A DNA stretch of 64,000 bases from JADJOY01 sp016713535 [NCBI: Deltaproteobacteria bacterium] (GCA_016713535.1 JADJOY010000003.1:124001-188000); one strand, 5' to 3'. Positions 28,645-40,508 are shown, numbered from the stretch's first letter. The notes: generated by a model not told the origin, from the letters alone. Numbers and translations are program-made.

Positions 28645-30438
28645 ATGAGCGAGCAGAGCATCCCCGAGCTCTTCTGGAACCGAGTTGCGAAGCATCCCGA
28701 CCGCACGATGCAGCGCAGCAAGAAGTACGGACAGTGGATGGAGGCGTCGTGGAAGCAGGTTGGCGACGAGGTGAAGGGGATCGCGCTCGGGCTCGTCGAC
28801 CTGGGGCATCAACCCGGTGACGCCGTGGCACTGCTCTCGCAGAGCCGCGCCGAGTGGGTTCGGTGTGACCTCGGCATCCTCAGCGCCGGTGGCGTCACCA
28901 TTCCCGTCTATCCGTCGCTGCTCCCGGACCAGACCCAATACGTGGTCGACGACTCCGACGCGAGGTTCCTGATCGTCGAGGACAAGTCGCAGCTCCAGAA
29001 GGCGATCAAGATCAAGCCGCAGCTCCCCAACCTGAGGGCGCTGGTGGTGATCGATCCCTCGGGCTGCAAACTGTCGGACACGATCGTCAGCCTCGAGCAG
29101 CTCGTGGCGCGCGGAAAGAGGCGCGAGCAGAGCGAGCTCGAAGCGCGCCTGGCGGGCATCCGTCGCGATCAGGTCGCGACCATCGTCTACACGTCCGGCA
29201 CCACCGGCAACCCCAAGGGCGTCGTGCAGAGCCACGGTAACCACCTCTCCGCCACCGAGGCTGCGGCGTCGGTGGGGCTCGGCAGCGAGGACGACGTCGA
29301 CCTGCTGTTCCTGCCGCTCGCTCACTCGTTCGCGCGCCTCGAGGAGTACACCCAGCTCCGGGTCGGCACCACCACGGCATTCGCCGAGAAGATCGAGACG
29401 GTGGTCGAGAATCTCGCCGAGGTGCGGCCCACGATCGTGTTCTCGGTGCCACGCATCTACGAGAAGATCTACGCCAAGGTCCAGGCCGGTGCGCAGCAGG
29501 GGCCGCCGCTCAAGCAGAAGATCTTCGCGTGGTCGGTCGGCGTGGGCGGGCAGGTGAGCAAGCTCAAGCAGGCGCGCAAACCGATCCCGCCGATGCTCGC
29601 CCTCCAGTACAAGGTCGCGCACAAGCTTGTGTTCTCGAAGCTCCACGAGAAGCTCGGAGGTCGCCTCAAGTATTTCATCTCCGGCGGTGCGCCGCTCGGG
29701 CGCGAGATCGCCGAGTTCTTCCACGCTGCGGGCCTTCTGATCCTGGAAGGCTATGGGCTGACGGAGACCTGCCCGGTGCTCACCGTCAGCCGGCCGGAGC
29801 ACTACAAATTCGGCAGCGTGGGACCGGCATTGCCGGGTGTCGAACTCAAGATCGCGCCCGACGGCGAGATCCTCGGCCGCGGGCCGAACATCGCCCTCGG
29901 CTACTTCAAGCGCGAGCAGGACACCAAGGACGCATTCCTGCCGGACGGGTGGTTCGCGACTGGCGACATCGGCGAGATCGACGGCGATGGATTCCTGCGC
30001 ATCACCGACCGCAAAAAGGACCTGATCGTCACGTCGGCCGGAAAGAACATCGCCCCGCAAAACATCGAGAACCTCCTCAAGAACGACCCGCTCGTCAGCC
30101 AGGCCATGGCGTTCGGAGACAAGCGCAAGTACATCACCGCGCTGATCACCCTGGATCCGGAGCAGGCGCCGGTGTGGGCGAAGGCGAACGGCGTCCCCGA
30201 CGGCGCCCCGGAGGCGCTCGCCAGGGACCCCAAGGTGACCGCCCGGATCCAGGCGGTGGTCGACGAAGTGAACAAGAAGCTCGCGAGCTTCGAGCAGATC
30301 AAATACTTCCGCATCATTCCGCAGGATTTCTCGATCGAGGCCGGCGACCTCACTCCCACGCTGAAGGTGAAGCGCAAGGTCGTGACCGCGAAGTACCAGG
30401 ACCTCCTCGACGCGATGTACGCGGTGCAGGCTGAGTAA
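28645..30438 (+). CDS. Long-chain acyl-CoA synthetase (AMP-forming)
   Basis: The protein has 597 residues from ATG 28645. It activates fatty acids to acyl-CoA through an acyl-adenylate. All signature boxes are visible: P-loop IVYTSGTTGNPKGVVQSHGN, the A5 motif YGLTETCPV, TGDIGEIDGDGFLRITDRKK, DLIVTSAGKNIAPQNIEN (with K in place for adenylation) and the C-terminal ITALITLDPEQAPVW typical of the FadD15/long-chain branch. No membrane segment is evident. It starts a lipid cluster with an SCP-2 protein and a CaiB-type CoA transferase downstream, consistent with fatty-acid or sterol-like side-chain metabolism. Confidence 0.9.
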   Translation: MSEQSIPELFWNRVAKHPDRTMQRSKKYGQWMEASWKQVGDEVKGIALGLVDLGHQPGDAVALLSQSRAEWVRCDLGILSAGGVTIPVYPSLLPDQTQYVVDDSDARFLIVEDKSQLQKAIKIKPQLPNLRALVVIDPSGCKLSDTIVSLEQLVARGKRREQSELEARLAGIRRDQVATIVYTSGTTGNPKGVVQSHGNHLSATEAAASVGLGSEDDVDLLFLPLAHSFARLEEYTQLRVGTTTAFAEKIETVVENLAEVRPTIVFSVPRIYEKIYAKVQAGAQQGPPLKQKIFAWSVGVGGQVSKLKQARKPIPPMLALQYKVAHKLVFSKLHEKLGGRLKYFISGGAPLGREIAEFFHAAGLLILEGYGLTETCPVLTVSRPEHYKFGSVGPALPGVELKIAPDGEILGRGPNIALGYFKREQDTKDAFLPDGWFATGDIGEIDGDGFLRITDRKKDLIVTSAGKNIAPQNIENLLKNDPLVSQAMAFGDKRKYITALITLDPEQAPVWAKANGVPDGAPEALARDPKVTARIQAVVDEVNKKLASFEQIKYFRIIPQDFSIEAGDLTPTLKVKRKVVTAKYQDLLDAMYAVQAE

Positions 30439-30495
30439 CTCGCCGGCGAGCGCCTGCTTGGTCGCGAGCCGAAGAGGTCGGACTCACGGCAAGCC

Positions 30496-30544
30496 TTGAC
30501 AGCCTCGCCGGCTTCGGGCTACGAAACCGATTGACGAATCAATC
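30496..30544 (+). promoter_or_regulatory. Promoter with overlapping GATTGA-N4-TCAATC operator, upstream of the SCP-2 gene
   Basis: TTGACA (30496-30501), an 18-nt spacer and TACGAA (30520-30525) form a plausible sigma-70 promoter. The perfect dyad GATTGA-CGAA-TCAATC (30529-30544) sits right at the expected start site, the place for a TetR- or FadR-type repressor. No regulator gene is nearby, so the factor is unknown. Confidence 0.5.
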
Positions 30545-30627
30545 ACCCGGGCAAAGGGGTTGATCGTGAGGGGCGCGAGCAATCCCGCTCGGCCGTTCAA
30601 CGCAGGGCGTGAAGAGGAGAAGGGGCC

Positions 30628-30961
30628 ATGTCGAAGACTTGCAAGGACATTTTCGAGGGCGACATCGCGGGCCGGATCGCCAAGGACCCGGCCAAGTCCA
30701 AGACCGTGAACGCGATCTACCTCTTCGATGTCGCCGGTGACGGCGGCGGCAAGTCGGACGGTCGACCTCAAGAGCGACAGCCCCAGCGTCACGGAAGGCG
30801 ACGCGGGCAACGCGGAGTGCACCATCACCGTGTCGGCGCAGGACTTCCTCGACATCGACACCGGCAAGCTCAATCCGCAGGTTGCGTTCATGTCGGGCAA
30901 GCTCCGCATCAAGGGCGACATGAGCAAGGCGATGAAGCTGGGCCAGGTCCTCAAGGGCTGA
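30628..30961 (+). CDS. SCP-2 sterol-transfer-domain protein, one frame break
   Basis: ATG 30628 begins MSKTCKDIFEGDIAGRIAKD. Later sequence is one frame over: VDLKSDSPSVTEGDAG, then ECTITVSAQDFLDIDTGKLN and VAFMSGKLRIKGDMSKAMKL, ending LGQVLKG. These are the classic small SCP-2 domain motifs (D/E-C-T-I-x-x-x, F-M-x-G-K-L-K-I-x-G-D). Removing the extra C at 30755 restores GGGKWTVDLKS and a 110-residue protein, a normal stand-alone SCP-2 length. SCP-2 domains bind acyl-CoA or sterol-like lipids. It lies between an acyl-CoA ligase and a CoA-transferase gene, with its own promoter and terminator. Confidence 0.82.
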
Positions 30962-30984
30962 GTCCAACGCGCGTCGCGCGAGAG

Positions 30985-31014
30985 AGGGCGGGGCGGAAAC
31001 GTCCCGCCCTTTTT
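30985..31014 (+). terminator. Intrinsic terminator after the SCP-2 gene
   Basis: AGGGCGGGGC (30985-30994) pairs with GTCCCGCCCT (31001-31010, one G-T pair), with a 6-nt loop, followed by five T. It lies 24 nt after the stop. Confidence 0.8.
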
Positions 31015-31084
31015 CGCTCCGAACCTTCCCACCCCTGGGCGCGAGACGCCCACCTCAGCCGTCCGTTGCCGGGAGACCCGCGTC

Positions 31085-32292
31085 ATGTCGAAGCCCGCAC
31101 CGACCTCGTCCCAGCCCGGCGCACTCGCCGGTCTCAAGATCCTCGATTTGAGCCGGCTCCTGCCCGGCCCGTTCGCGACGCTCCTCCTCGCCGATCTCGG
31201 TGCAGAGGTGCTCAAGGTCGAGGACCCGATCAAGGGCGACTACACCCGCATGACGCCGCCGTTCGTGGGCAGCGAGAGCGCGCGCTTCATGTCGCTGAAC
31301 CGCAGCAAGCGCTCCATGACGCTCAACCTCAAGAGGCCGGCGGCGCGCCAGGTTCTCCTCGACCTAGTGGGTCACTACGACGTGTTGATCGAGCAGTTCC
31401 GGCCCGGCGTGATGGATCGGCTCGGCGTTGGATACGAGACGCTCAAGCAGGTGAACCCCCGGCGCATATACTGCGCGCTCACCGGTTACGGTCAGGACGG
31501 CCCGTGGCGTGACCGGGCGGGGCACGACCTCAACTACTGGAGCCTCGCCGGGGCCACCGGCATCTCGGGATGGGCGTCGAGCCCGCCGCCCGTTTACGGA
31601 GTGCAGGTGGCCGACATCGCGGGCGGGGGTTGATGGCGGTGGCGGGAATCCTCGCGGCGGTCGTCAGTCGCCAGCGCACCGGCGAGGGGCAGTTCGTGGA
31701 CGTGTCGATGCACGACGGCTCGCTCGCGCTCCTCGCCATGACGGCGGGCGACTATCTCGCGAGCGGCGAGATCCCGACCCGTGAAGGTGGCACCCTCAAC
31801 GGGCATGCGGTCTGCTATCGCGTGTACGAGACGAAGGATGGCAAGGCGGTGTCGCTCGGCGCGCTCGAGCCGCAGTTCTGGACCGCCTTCTGCAACGCCG
31901 TGGACCGTCCCGATCTGCTCCCCGAGGCCTTCGCGAGCGGGGCCGATCGCGACCGTGTCCTCGCCGAGATGATCGCGCTCTTCAAGACCAGGACGCGCGA
32001 CGAGTGGGTCGAGCTCCTGAAGGACGTGGACTGCTGCTTCGAGCCCGTCCTCGACCTCGCCGAGGCGTTCTCGCATCCCCACGCCGTGGCGCGCGACATG
32101 GTCTGGGACCTCGACTACCCGGGGGTCGGCACGGTCCGTCAGCCCGGCTGCCCGATCAAGCTCTCCCAGACCCCGGCCGCCGTGCAGTCGATGCCTCCGA
32201 AGTGGGGCGAGCACACCCGCGATGTGTTGACGGAGATCGGCTACGGGCCGGACCGGATCGCTGCGCTCGAGGGAGAAGGGGCGTTTTCGTGA
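31085..32292 (+). CDS. CaiB/BaiF-family CoA transferase / alpha-methylacyl-CoA racemase, one frame break
   Basis: The start is ATG 31085. Family III CoA-transferase features are LAGLKILDLSRLLPGPFATL, LADLGAEVLKVEDP, FMSLNRSKRSMTLNLK, the Asp/His region AGHDLNYWSLAGATG, and after the break LMAVAGILAAVVSRQRTGEG plus QFVDVSMHDGSLAL. The frame is lost in the G-run 31625-31629 (DIAGGG/LMAVAG); one more G gives 402 residues, a usual length. GHDLNYWSLAG favours the AMACR branch, which epimerises 2-methylacyl-CoA, over formyl-CoA transferase. The acyl-CoA ligase and SCP-2 neighbours fit branched-chain or sterol-like lipid breakdown. Confidence 0.82.
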
Positions 32293-33122
32293 CCTACGCC
32301 ATCGCGGGGCGGCTGCGCGCGCGCTGGTGGATCGTCGCCGCGCTCGCCGCTCCATGGGGCGGATGCGCCTCCGAGGCCTCGTCTCCGCGCTTGGAGCCAG
32401 CGTTGCCCCCACCCTCGGCCGGCGCGGTCCGTGCGGTCGGGGACTCGGCCGATGTGGCGACGTGGGGCGCACGCCGGGACGCGGCGTTGGCCCGGCTCGC
32501 GGCAGGCGGTGCGAGCCGGCTCGTTAGCGACCGCGTCGACGCGGCACGCTGCACCCGGAACCTCGCGCTCGCGCTTGCGGGCCCGGCCCAGCGGGCTGAC
32601 GAACTGCGCGCGCCGATGCCCTCGCGCGCGAGGCGGTACGCGCGGCGCCGACGGAACCCGGCGCTCGGTTTTGGGTCGCACGGATCGCGCTCGATCGGTT
32701 CCGCGAGGGACAGGCGGACGGTCGGGCCCTCGTCGAGGCACATTGGCTCCTCGCGGCGCTGGTGACCGAGAACCGGGCCTTCGGTGGGGGTGCCGCGCTC
32801 GGGTCCCTCGCCGAGGCATATGCTCTCGCCGGAGCGGCGCGATCCGATGCGTCCGAGCTCGAGCGCGCGGCGGCATTCTTCGAGGCGACGTTGGATGTCG
32901 CGCCGGGCTACCGCCCCGCGTTGCTGGGGTACGCGGAGGGCGTTCTCGAGCCATGGGGACTCGGCGAGCGCGTCCCGTCGCCTCGGGGAGTGCGCGGCTT
33001 TACCGCTGGCCGGCGCCGCCGACGATGGTCAGCGTCTCGTGGACGAGGATCGGGCGCAGCGACGCTGTACACGGCGAATCGGCGCCGCCGACGACGCGTC
33101 ACGGACCCTCCCCGTGCGTTGA
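32289..33122 (+). CDS. Putative lipoprotein with TPR-like helices, frame broken at least twice
   Basis: A GTG at 32289 overlaps the previous stop (GTGA). A short signal (WWIVAALAAPWGG) ends in GGC, a likely lipobox. Coding-like sequence then moves between frames: first to about 32615, next DALAREAVRAAPTEP, ARFWVARIALDRFREGQ and AFGGGAALGSLAEAYALAGA, then after about 32980 AALPLAGAADDGQRLVDEDR to a stop at 33122. The helical repeats (LAEAYALAGAARSDASELER, AAFFEATLDVAPGYRPALLG) look TPR-like. Two opposite one-base shifts would restore one product of about 277 residues. The function is unknown and the 3' end uncertain. Confidence 0.45.
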
Positions 33123-33148
33123 CGGCGGTTCGCGCGCTCCGCTATGCT
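33119..33148 (+). promoter_or_regulatory. Promoter of the tRNA-Val gene
   Basis: TTGACG (33119-33124), an 18-nt spacer and TATGCT (33143-33148) lie 28 nt before the mature tRNA 5' end. It overlaps the end of the upstream lipoprotein gene. Confidence 0.55.
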
Positions 33149-33175
33149 CCACGGCTCGTCGCACACGAGAAGTCC

Positions 33176-33250
33176 GGGCGCTTAACTCAGCGGGAGAGTG
33201 CCATCCTCACACGGTGGAAGTCCCGGGTTCGAATCCCGGAGCGCCCACCA
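33176..33250 (+). tRNA. tRNA-Val (anticodon CAC)
   Basis: A full cloverleaf can be drawn: acceptor GGGCGCT with AGCGCCC, D-arm ACTC/GAGT, anticodon stem CCATC/GGTGG with loop CTCACAC, T-arm CCGGG-TTCGAAT-CCCGG, discriminator A and encoded CCA. The anticodon is CAC at 33208-33210, reading GUG (valine). A promoter-like TTGACG/TATGCT precedes it, and tilS follows. Confidence 0.95.
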
Positions 33251-33341
33251 CCGACTGCTTCGGCCTGCCGACGACGGGCCGATGGGCCTGCCCCGATCGG
33301 CCACGAGCCGTTCGGCTGACGAGTTCAGCGGGGCGACCGAG

Positions 33342-34421
33342 GTGACGTCGCGCGAGCCGGGCGCGTCAGGCGGTGAGTGGGGGCCGCACTCGGCGCGGCG
33401 CGACCTTCTCGAGAAGGTGCTGCGTCGGCTCGATGCGTGCCGTGCCGCTCGACCCGGGCAGCGTGTGCTCGTGGCGTGCTCGGGCGGCCTCGACTCGACG
33501 GTGCTACTCGACATCCTGTCCCGGGTCGCCGAGCGGCGCGCGCTTCACGTACGAGTCGCGCACGTCGACCACAGAGTCCGGCCCGACTCCTGCGAAGACG
33601 CGCTCTTCGTGCGCGAGCTCGCGGCGGCGCGTGGCTGGGAGGTCTACCTCGGGGGGGTCGATCCCACCTCGCGAGCGATGCGAGAATCCCCCGAGGAGCG
33701 GCTGAGGGCCGCTCGCCACGCGCTACTGGAGGCAGAGGCGCAGCGCTGGAACGCCGATTGGCTCGCGGTCGGCCATCATGCCGACGACCAAGCCGAGTGG
33801 ATGCTGATGCGTCTGCTGCAAGGAGTGACGCCGGACGGGTGGGTGATGGAGCCGGTGCGTCCGCCCTGGATTCGACCCCTCTTCGACGTCTGGCGAGACG
33901 AGGTCCGCGCTTACGCGACCATGCGTGGCCTCGCGTGGCGCGAGGACTCGACCAATCGTGATCTCGCCGTGCCACGGAACCGGATCCGTCACCAGACTCT
34001 GCCCTGGCTCGAGGCGCACGGCGGGCCGGCGTTGCGCAGGTCGCTGGTCACCTGCGCGGCGGAGCTGCGCGACGATGCCGATCATCTCGCGCGGGAGTCG
34101 GCCGCGCTCCTTCACCGCGCTCTGACGGAATCGGGCTCGGGGATCTCGCTAACGGCATTCGCGGATCGTTCGCCCGCGCTCACCCGGCGTGCGGTGGCGC
34201 TATGGCTCCGGACCACGGGAGGAGTCGAGCCGCGTCGCTCGGTAGTCGTGGATGTGCTCGCCCTGATGCGACCGGACGCACGGGTCGGCAGCGGTCTCGA
34301 CCTCGGTGGCGGCTTGCGGATCGAACGCAAGGAGGCGACGGTGGAGCTCGATCGACGGCCGAGCGCGGAGTTCCCGCCCGCTCCGCCGTCAGCGCGTGTT
34401 GAGGGGGATGATCCCTTCTGA
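33342..34421 (+). CDS. tilS: tRNA(Ile)-lysidine synthase TilS
   Basis: TilS converts C34 of the tRNA-Ile with CAU anticodon to lysidine, so that it reads AUA. The PP-loop is VLVACSGGLDSTVLLDIL (SGGxDS), followed by RVAHVDHRVRPDSCEDA, LAVGHHADDQAEWMLMRLLQ, RPLFDVWRDEVRAYATMRGL and EDSTNRDLAVPRNRIRHQTL, all standard. GTG 33342 is preferred because earlier in-frame starts (33198, 33282) lie in or just after the tRNA gene; it gives 359 residues. The C-terminal part is shorter than in the E. coli type and ends with an ill-conserved acidic tail. Confidence 0.9.
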   Translation: MTSREPGASGGEWGPHSARRDLLEKVLRRLDACRAARPGQRVLVACSGGLDSTVLLDILSRVAERRALHVRVAHVDHRVRPDSCEDALFVRELAAARGWEVYLGGVDPTSRAMRESPEERLRAARHALLEAEAQRWNADWLAVGHHADDQAEWMLMRLLQGVTPDGWVMEPVRPPWIRPLFDVWRDEVRAYATMRGLAWREDSTNRDLAVPRNRIRHQTLPWLEAHGGPALRRSLVTCAAELRDDADHLARESAALLHRALTESGSGISLTAFADRSPALTRRAVALWLRTTGGVEPRRSVVVDVLALMRPDARVGSGLDLGGGLRIERKEATVELDRRPSAEFPPAPPSARVEGDDPF

Positions 34422-34478
34422 TAGCCTGTCTCAACGCGACGTTCGCGAAATCAAACGGGAAAACGCGTAGGCCATCGG

Positions 34479-36409
<1,931 letters not shown>

Positions 36410-36484
36410 ATCCGACCCGGCCGCTCGGCGGCCGGCGCCGGTGGGTCGAACGTCCGAGCCCTTCGGTGTGTGCGCTGGAGTCGC

Positions 36485-37348
36485 ATGGTCGCAAGCTTCC
36501 GGTGCAAGGAGCGCACGCTGGTCATCGGCCGGCGAACGCTCGTGATGGGGATCCTCAACGTCACCCCGGACTCGTTCCATGACGGGGGCCGTGCCCGGGA
36601 TCCCGACGCCGCGCTAGAGCGCGCCGCGGCGCTCGTCGCAGGGGGCGCCGACGTGGTCGACGTCGGTGGCGAATCGACCAGGCCGGGTGCCGCCGAGGTG
36701 AGCGGCGCCGAGGAGATCGAGCGCGTCGTTCCCGTGATCGAGCGCATCGCGTCATCACTGGACGTCGTGGTGTCCGTCGATACCTCGAAGGCGGCCGTCG
36801 CGGAGCGCGCGCTCGCGGCCGGCGCTCACATCGTCAACGACGTGACCGCGCTCGGCGATCCCGACATGGCGGACGTCGTTCGCCGCAGCGGCGCGGGCTT
36901 GGCGCTGATGCACATGCGCGGTACGCCTCGGAACATGCAGCACGATCCGCGCTACGACGACGTCGTCGAGGAGGTGAGGGCCTTCCTCGGCGCGCGCGTC
37001 GCGTTTGCGCGGGCTGCGGGCATCGCGGCCGACAGAGTCGTGGTGGACCCGGGCATCGGCTTCGGCAAGAGCTTCACCCACAACTGGGAGCTTCTGCGTC
37101 ACCTCGGGCGCCTCCGCGATCTCGGTTGGCCGGTGCTGGTCGGCCTCTCGCGCAAGACGTTCCTCGGCGAGCTCGTCGGCGGTGGCGGGCCCGAGCGACG
37201 CGGCCCACCGACGTTCGCCGCCGCTGTCGCCGCCGTGCTGGCCGGCGCCGACCTCCTGCGTCTTCACGATCCTGCCGAAGCGCGGCCATTTCTCGCGGTC
37301 GCCGACCGCATGCGCTACGGCGAGGCGAGTGAGGAGTCGGCTCGATGA
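36485..37348 (+). CDS. folP: Dihydropteroate synthase
   Basis: The protein has 287 residues and joins p-aminobenzoate to dihydropterin pyrophosphate in folate synthesis. Hallmarks: VMGILNVTPDSFHDGGRARD, DVVDVGGESTRPGAAEVSG, VVSVDTSKAAVAERALAAGA, ALMHMRGTPRNMQ, DPGIGFGKSFTHNWELL and VGLSRKTFLGEL (KxxxG phosphate loop). The start is ATG 36485; an in-frame GTG at 36470 is possible. Its stop overlaps the cdaA start (ATGA). The ftsH-folP-cdaA order is common in several phyla. Confidence 0.95.
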   Translation: MVASFRCKERTLVIGRRTLVMGILNVTPDSFHDGGRARDPDAALERAAALVAGGADVVDVGGESTRPGAAEVSGAEEIERVVPVIERIASSLDVVVSVDTSKAAVAERALAAGAHIVNDVTALGDPDMADVVRRSGAGLALMHMRGTPRNMQHDPRYDDVVEEVRAFLGARVAFARAAGIAADRVVVDPGIGFGKSFTHNWELLRHLGRLRDLGWPVLVGLSRKTFLGELVGGGGPERRGPPTFAAAVAAVLAGADLLRLHDPAEARPFLAVADRMRYGEASEESAR

Positions 37349-38172
37349 ACGAGATGGCTCGATCGTTCCTGGGCGTCTTCCACTGGCAGGATGCCGCCGA
37401 TGTCGTGATCGTCGCGGTCTTCCTCTACTGGATCATGGTGCTGATCAAGGGCACCCGTGCGGTGCAGATGCTAGTCGGACTGGCCGTCTTCCTGGGCCTC
37501 TACTGGGTGGCCGATCGCTTCGGCCTGCACACGATCCACGCGGTTCTCTCGACCTTCCTCGGCTCGATCTTCCTGGTGATCGTGGTGCTGTTCCAGAACG
37601 GGATCCGCCGTGGGCTCGTCGAGCTCGGCCGCAGCCCGCTCTTCTCCCGCCTGGCGCCGGCGGAGAGCGAGATGAACCTCGAGGAGCTGGTGCGCGCGGT
37701 GGTCTCTCTGGCGAGCCGTCGCATCGGCGCCTTGATCGTGCTCGAGCGCCGCACCGGCCTACGGGAGTTCATCGAGAGTGGCGTGCGCGTTGACGCTTCG
37801 TTTTCGAAGCAGCTCATCGAGTCGATCTTCCAGGGGGGCTCACCACTTCACGACGGTGCGGTGATCGTCAGCCGTGGCCGAATCGCCGCGGCGGGCTCGC
37901 TGTTACCGCTCACGGTCACCCCGGACGTGAGCCGAGCCCTCGGAACCCGGCACCGCGCCGCGCTGGGGATGAGCGAGGCTTCGGACGCGGTGGTACTCGT
38001 GGTCTCCGAGGAGACGGGTGTCGTGAGCCTCGCGGTGGGCGGGACGCTGGATCGTGACCTGGATGCGGCCCGGCTGCGCAAGCGTCTCGGTGAGATGCTC
38101 GGGCGGCGCGGCGGGCCGGGTGGGTCCGGCACGAGTGGCTCGACCGCCGACGTCGGACGGGAGAGTCCGTGA
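37345..38172 (+). CDS. cdaA: Diadenylate cyclase CdaA (c-di-AMP synthase)
   Basis: The protein has 275 residues and makes cyclic di-AMP from two ATP. Three N-terminal membrane helices (DVVIVAVFLYWIMVLIKGTR; MLVGLAVFLGLYWVADRFGL; HAVLSTFLGSIFLVIVVLFQ) precede the DAC domain. The catalytic motifs are intact: DGA in SPLHDGAVIV (170-172) and RHR in GTRHRAALG (202-204). A Gly/Ser tail ends the protein. It overlaps folP upstream and cdaR downstream by 4 nt each, the classical cdaA-cdaR-glmM module that ties c-di-AMP to envelope precursor supply. Confidence 0.95.
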   Translation: MNEMARSFLGVFHWQDAADVVIVAVFLYWIMVLIKGTRAVQMLVGLAVFLGLYWVADRFGLHTIHAVLSTFLGSIFLVIVVLFQNGIRRGLVELGRSPLFSRLAPAESEMNLEELVRAVVSLASRRIGALIVLERRTGLREFIESGVRVDASFSKQLIESIFQGGSPLHDGAVIVSRGRIAAAGSLLPLTVTPDVSRALGTRHRAALGMSEASDAVVLVVSEETGVVSLAVGGTLDRDLDAARLRKRLGEMLGRRGGPGGSGTSGSTADVGRESP

Positions 38173-39134
38173 AGGACCTGGTCACCCGAAACCTCGGCCT
38201 GAAGCTTGCGGCGCTCTTGATGGCCCTCGCGTTGTGGCGCTTCGTGGGCACCGAACAGCGCAGCGAGATGGCGTTCTTCGTGCCACTTGAGATGCGCGGC
38301 CTGAGCCCCGATCTTGTCGTGACCCAAGGGGCGGTCGACACCGTGAACGTCAGGGTCGCCGGCTCGCGGGCGCAGTTGGCTCAGCTCGACTCGCGCCAGC
38401 TTGGAGTTCATGTCGACGTGAGCGGCGTGAAGCCGGGGACGTCCACGTTCGTCATCTCGCGCGATCAGTTCTCTTTGCCGCCGGGCGTGGAGGTTACCCG
38501 CGTCAGCCCGGCGGAGATCCCGATCACGGTCGAGAAGCTCGTCACCAAGACCGTGGAGGTGGAAGCCGTCATCGTCGGCGAGCCGATGAACGGCTTCCAC
38601 CTGGTGCCGGAGGCCACGCGCGTCGACCCGCCTCGGATCACGGTGAGCGTTCCGCAGAGCCAGTCCGACGGCCTGCGGCGGATCGGCACGCTCCCCATCG
38701 AGCTCGGAGGTGTCAAGGGCCCGTTCCGCCAGCGTGTCGCGGTGGATCGCAGCGATCCGCGAGCGCGGGTGGCGAATCCGGAGAGCGTGGTGGCGTTCGT
38801 GGCCATCGAGGAGGACCAGGGGGAGAAGACCTTCGACGAGGTCGCAGTGGAGGTCCGAAACATCGCGCCGGGGCGGGTAGGGTCGGTGGTGCCGCAGCGC
38901 GTGCGGCTCACCGTGCGTGCGCCGCTCTCGGTCCTGGCGACCGCGAGGGGCGACGAGGTCCAGGCGTGGGTCGATGCCCGGGGAGTCGATCGCGGGGATC
39001 GCTCGCTCACGGTCAACGTCGTGCTCCCCGCGGCGCTGGAGCGCGTTCGTCTTGAACCCTCGACCGTGCGTGTGGTAGTCGACACGGCTCCGCCGTCGGC
39101 CGGCGTGAATGAAACCCAGGCCAGGAAGCCATGA
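38169..39134 (+). CDS. cdaR: YbbR-domain protein, likely CdaA regulator CdaR
   Basis: The protein has 321 residues from GTG 38169 (GTGA overlap with cdaA). One N-terminal membrane anchor ([20 protein letters not shown]) is followed by repeated beta-rich YbbR units outside the membrane: [38 protein letters not shown] and [17 protein letters not shown]. In Firmicutes CdaR binds CdaA and tunes c-di-AMP output; the same job is inferred here from gene order. Its stop overlaps glmM. Confidence 0.88.
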   Translation: MKDLVTRNLGLKLAALLMALALWRFVGTEQRSEMAFFVPLEMRGLSPDLVVTQGAVDTVNVRVAGSRAQLAQLDSRQLGVHVDVSGVKPGTSTFVISRDQFSLPPGVEVTRVSPAEIPITVEKLVTKTVEVEAVIVGEPMNGFHLVPEATRVDPPRITVSVPQSQSDGLRRIGTLPIELGGVKGPFRQRVAVDRSDPRARVANPESVVAFVAIEEDQGEKTFDEVAVEVRNIAPGRVGSVVPQRVRLTVRAPLSVLATARGDEVQAWVDARGVDRGDRSLTVNVVLPAALERVRLEPSTVRVVVDTAPPSAGVNETQARKP

Positions 39135-40508
39135 CCGAGTCGCCCACGCCCGCCACCCGTACTCTGTTTGGCACCGACGGGGTCCGCGGCGTCGCGAACG
39201 TCGAGCCGATGACGGCCGAGACCGCGATGCGGCTCGGGCGAGCGCTGGCCCATCGGGTGCGGTCCTCGGGCGGCAATCGGCCGAGGATCCTGATCGGCAA
39301 GGACACCCGGCTCTCCGGCTACATGCTCGAGGAGGCGCTGGGCTGTGGGATCGTGTCGATGGGGGTCGACGCGCTGTTCGTGGGTCCCCTTCCAACGCCC
39401 GGCATTGCATTCCTGGTGCAGGACATGCGCGCCAACGCCGGCGCCGTGATCTCCGCATCCCACAACCCATACCAGGACAACGGGATCAAGTTCTTCGCGG
39501 CCGACGGCTACAAGCTTCCGGACCAGACCGAGCTCGAGATCGAACGCCACGTCCTTTCGCGCGAGATCGACTCGATCCGGCCGACGGCCGACGCCATCGG
39601 AAAGGTCACGAGGCTTTACGACGCGCAGGGACGCTACGTCGTCTACCTCAAGAGCACATTCCCCAAGGGCCGGAACCTCGAGGGCCTGAAGATCGTCCTC
39701 GACTGCGCGAACGGGGCCGCCTACCGCGTGGCACCCGCCGTCTTCGAGGAGCTCGGCGCGACGGTCATACCGATCGGTGTCGAGCCGGATGGGCGCAACA
39801 TCAACGACAAGTGTGGCTCCACCCATCCCGGAGGCGATGGCGAGCGTGGTGCGGGAGCGGGGCGCGGATCTGGGCATTGCACTGGACGGCGACGCCGACC
39901 GGGTGGTGTTCGTCGACCACACCGGATCGGACGTCGACGGCGACCGCATCCTGGCGATGACGGCGCTCGCGATGCATCGCCGCGGCGCACTCCGCAACGC
40001 GACGGTGGTGGCGACCGTGATGAGCAACCTCGGTCTCGAGCACGCGCTACGCGGTGCGGGCATCCGACTGGTGCGGACGGACGTGGGCGACCGTTACGTG
40101 GTGGAGGAGATGCGCCGCGGCGGTCACAACCTCGGTGGCGAGCAGTCCGGACACATCCTGTTCCTCGATCACGCCACCACCGGAGACGGGATCCTCTCCG
40201 CCCTACAGGTCCTCTCGACGATGCTCGAGTCCGGGAGGAGCCTCGCGGACCTCAAGCACGTGATGGAGCGCGTGCCGCAGAAGCTCGTCAACGTGCGCGT
40301 GAAGCACAAGCGGCCGTTCGCCGACGTGCCACTCATCGCCGCCGCGATCGCGAGGGCGGAGGAGGAGCTCGCCGAGCGGGGACGGATCCTGGTGCGTTAC
40401 TCCGGAACCGAGGCGCTCGCCCGGGTGATGATCGAGGGGGACGATCCTGGCCTCATCGACGAGCTGGCCGGCGGTGTCGCCCGCATCATCGAGACGGCAC
40501 TGGGATGA
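39131..40508 (+). CDS. glmM: Phosphoglucosamine mutase GlmM, one frame break
   Basis: GlmM turns glucosamine-6-P into glucosamine-1-P for peptidoglycan and LPS. From ATG 39131: [20 protein letters not shown], the phospho-Ser loop [17 protein letters not shown], metal loop [16 protein letters not shown], sugar loop [19 protein letters not shown] and the phosphate site [17 protein letters not shown]. The frame slips at the C-run 39827-39829 ([11 protein letters not shown]); removing one C gives 458 residues, normal for GlmM. Left uncorrected, the first frame happens to run on into pdxJ and mimics a fusion. It overlaps cdaR and pdxJ by 4 nt. Confidence 0.93.

Noticed and set aside
33198-33341. 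Longer N-terminus for TilS beginning inside the tRNA gene
   Set aside because: Those codons overlap the tRNA-Val cloverleaf and read as low-complexity residues; TilS family similarity begins well after GTG 33342.
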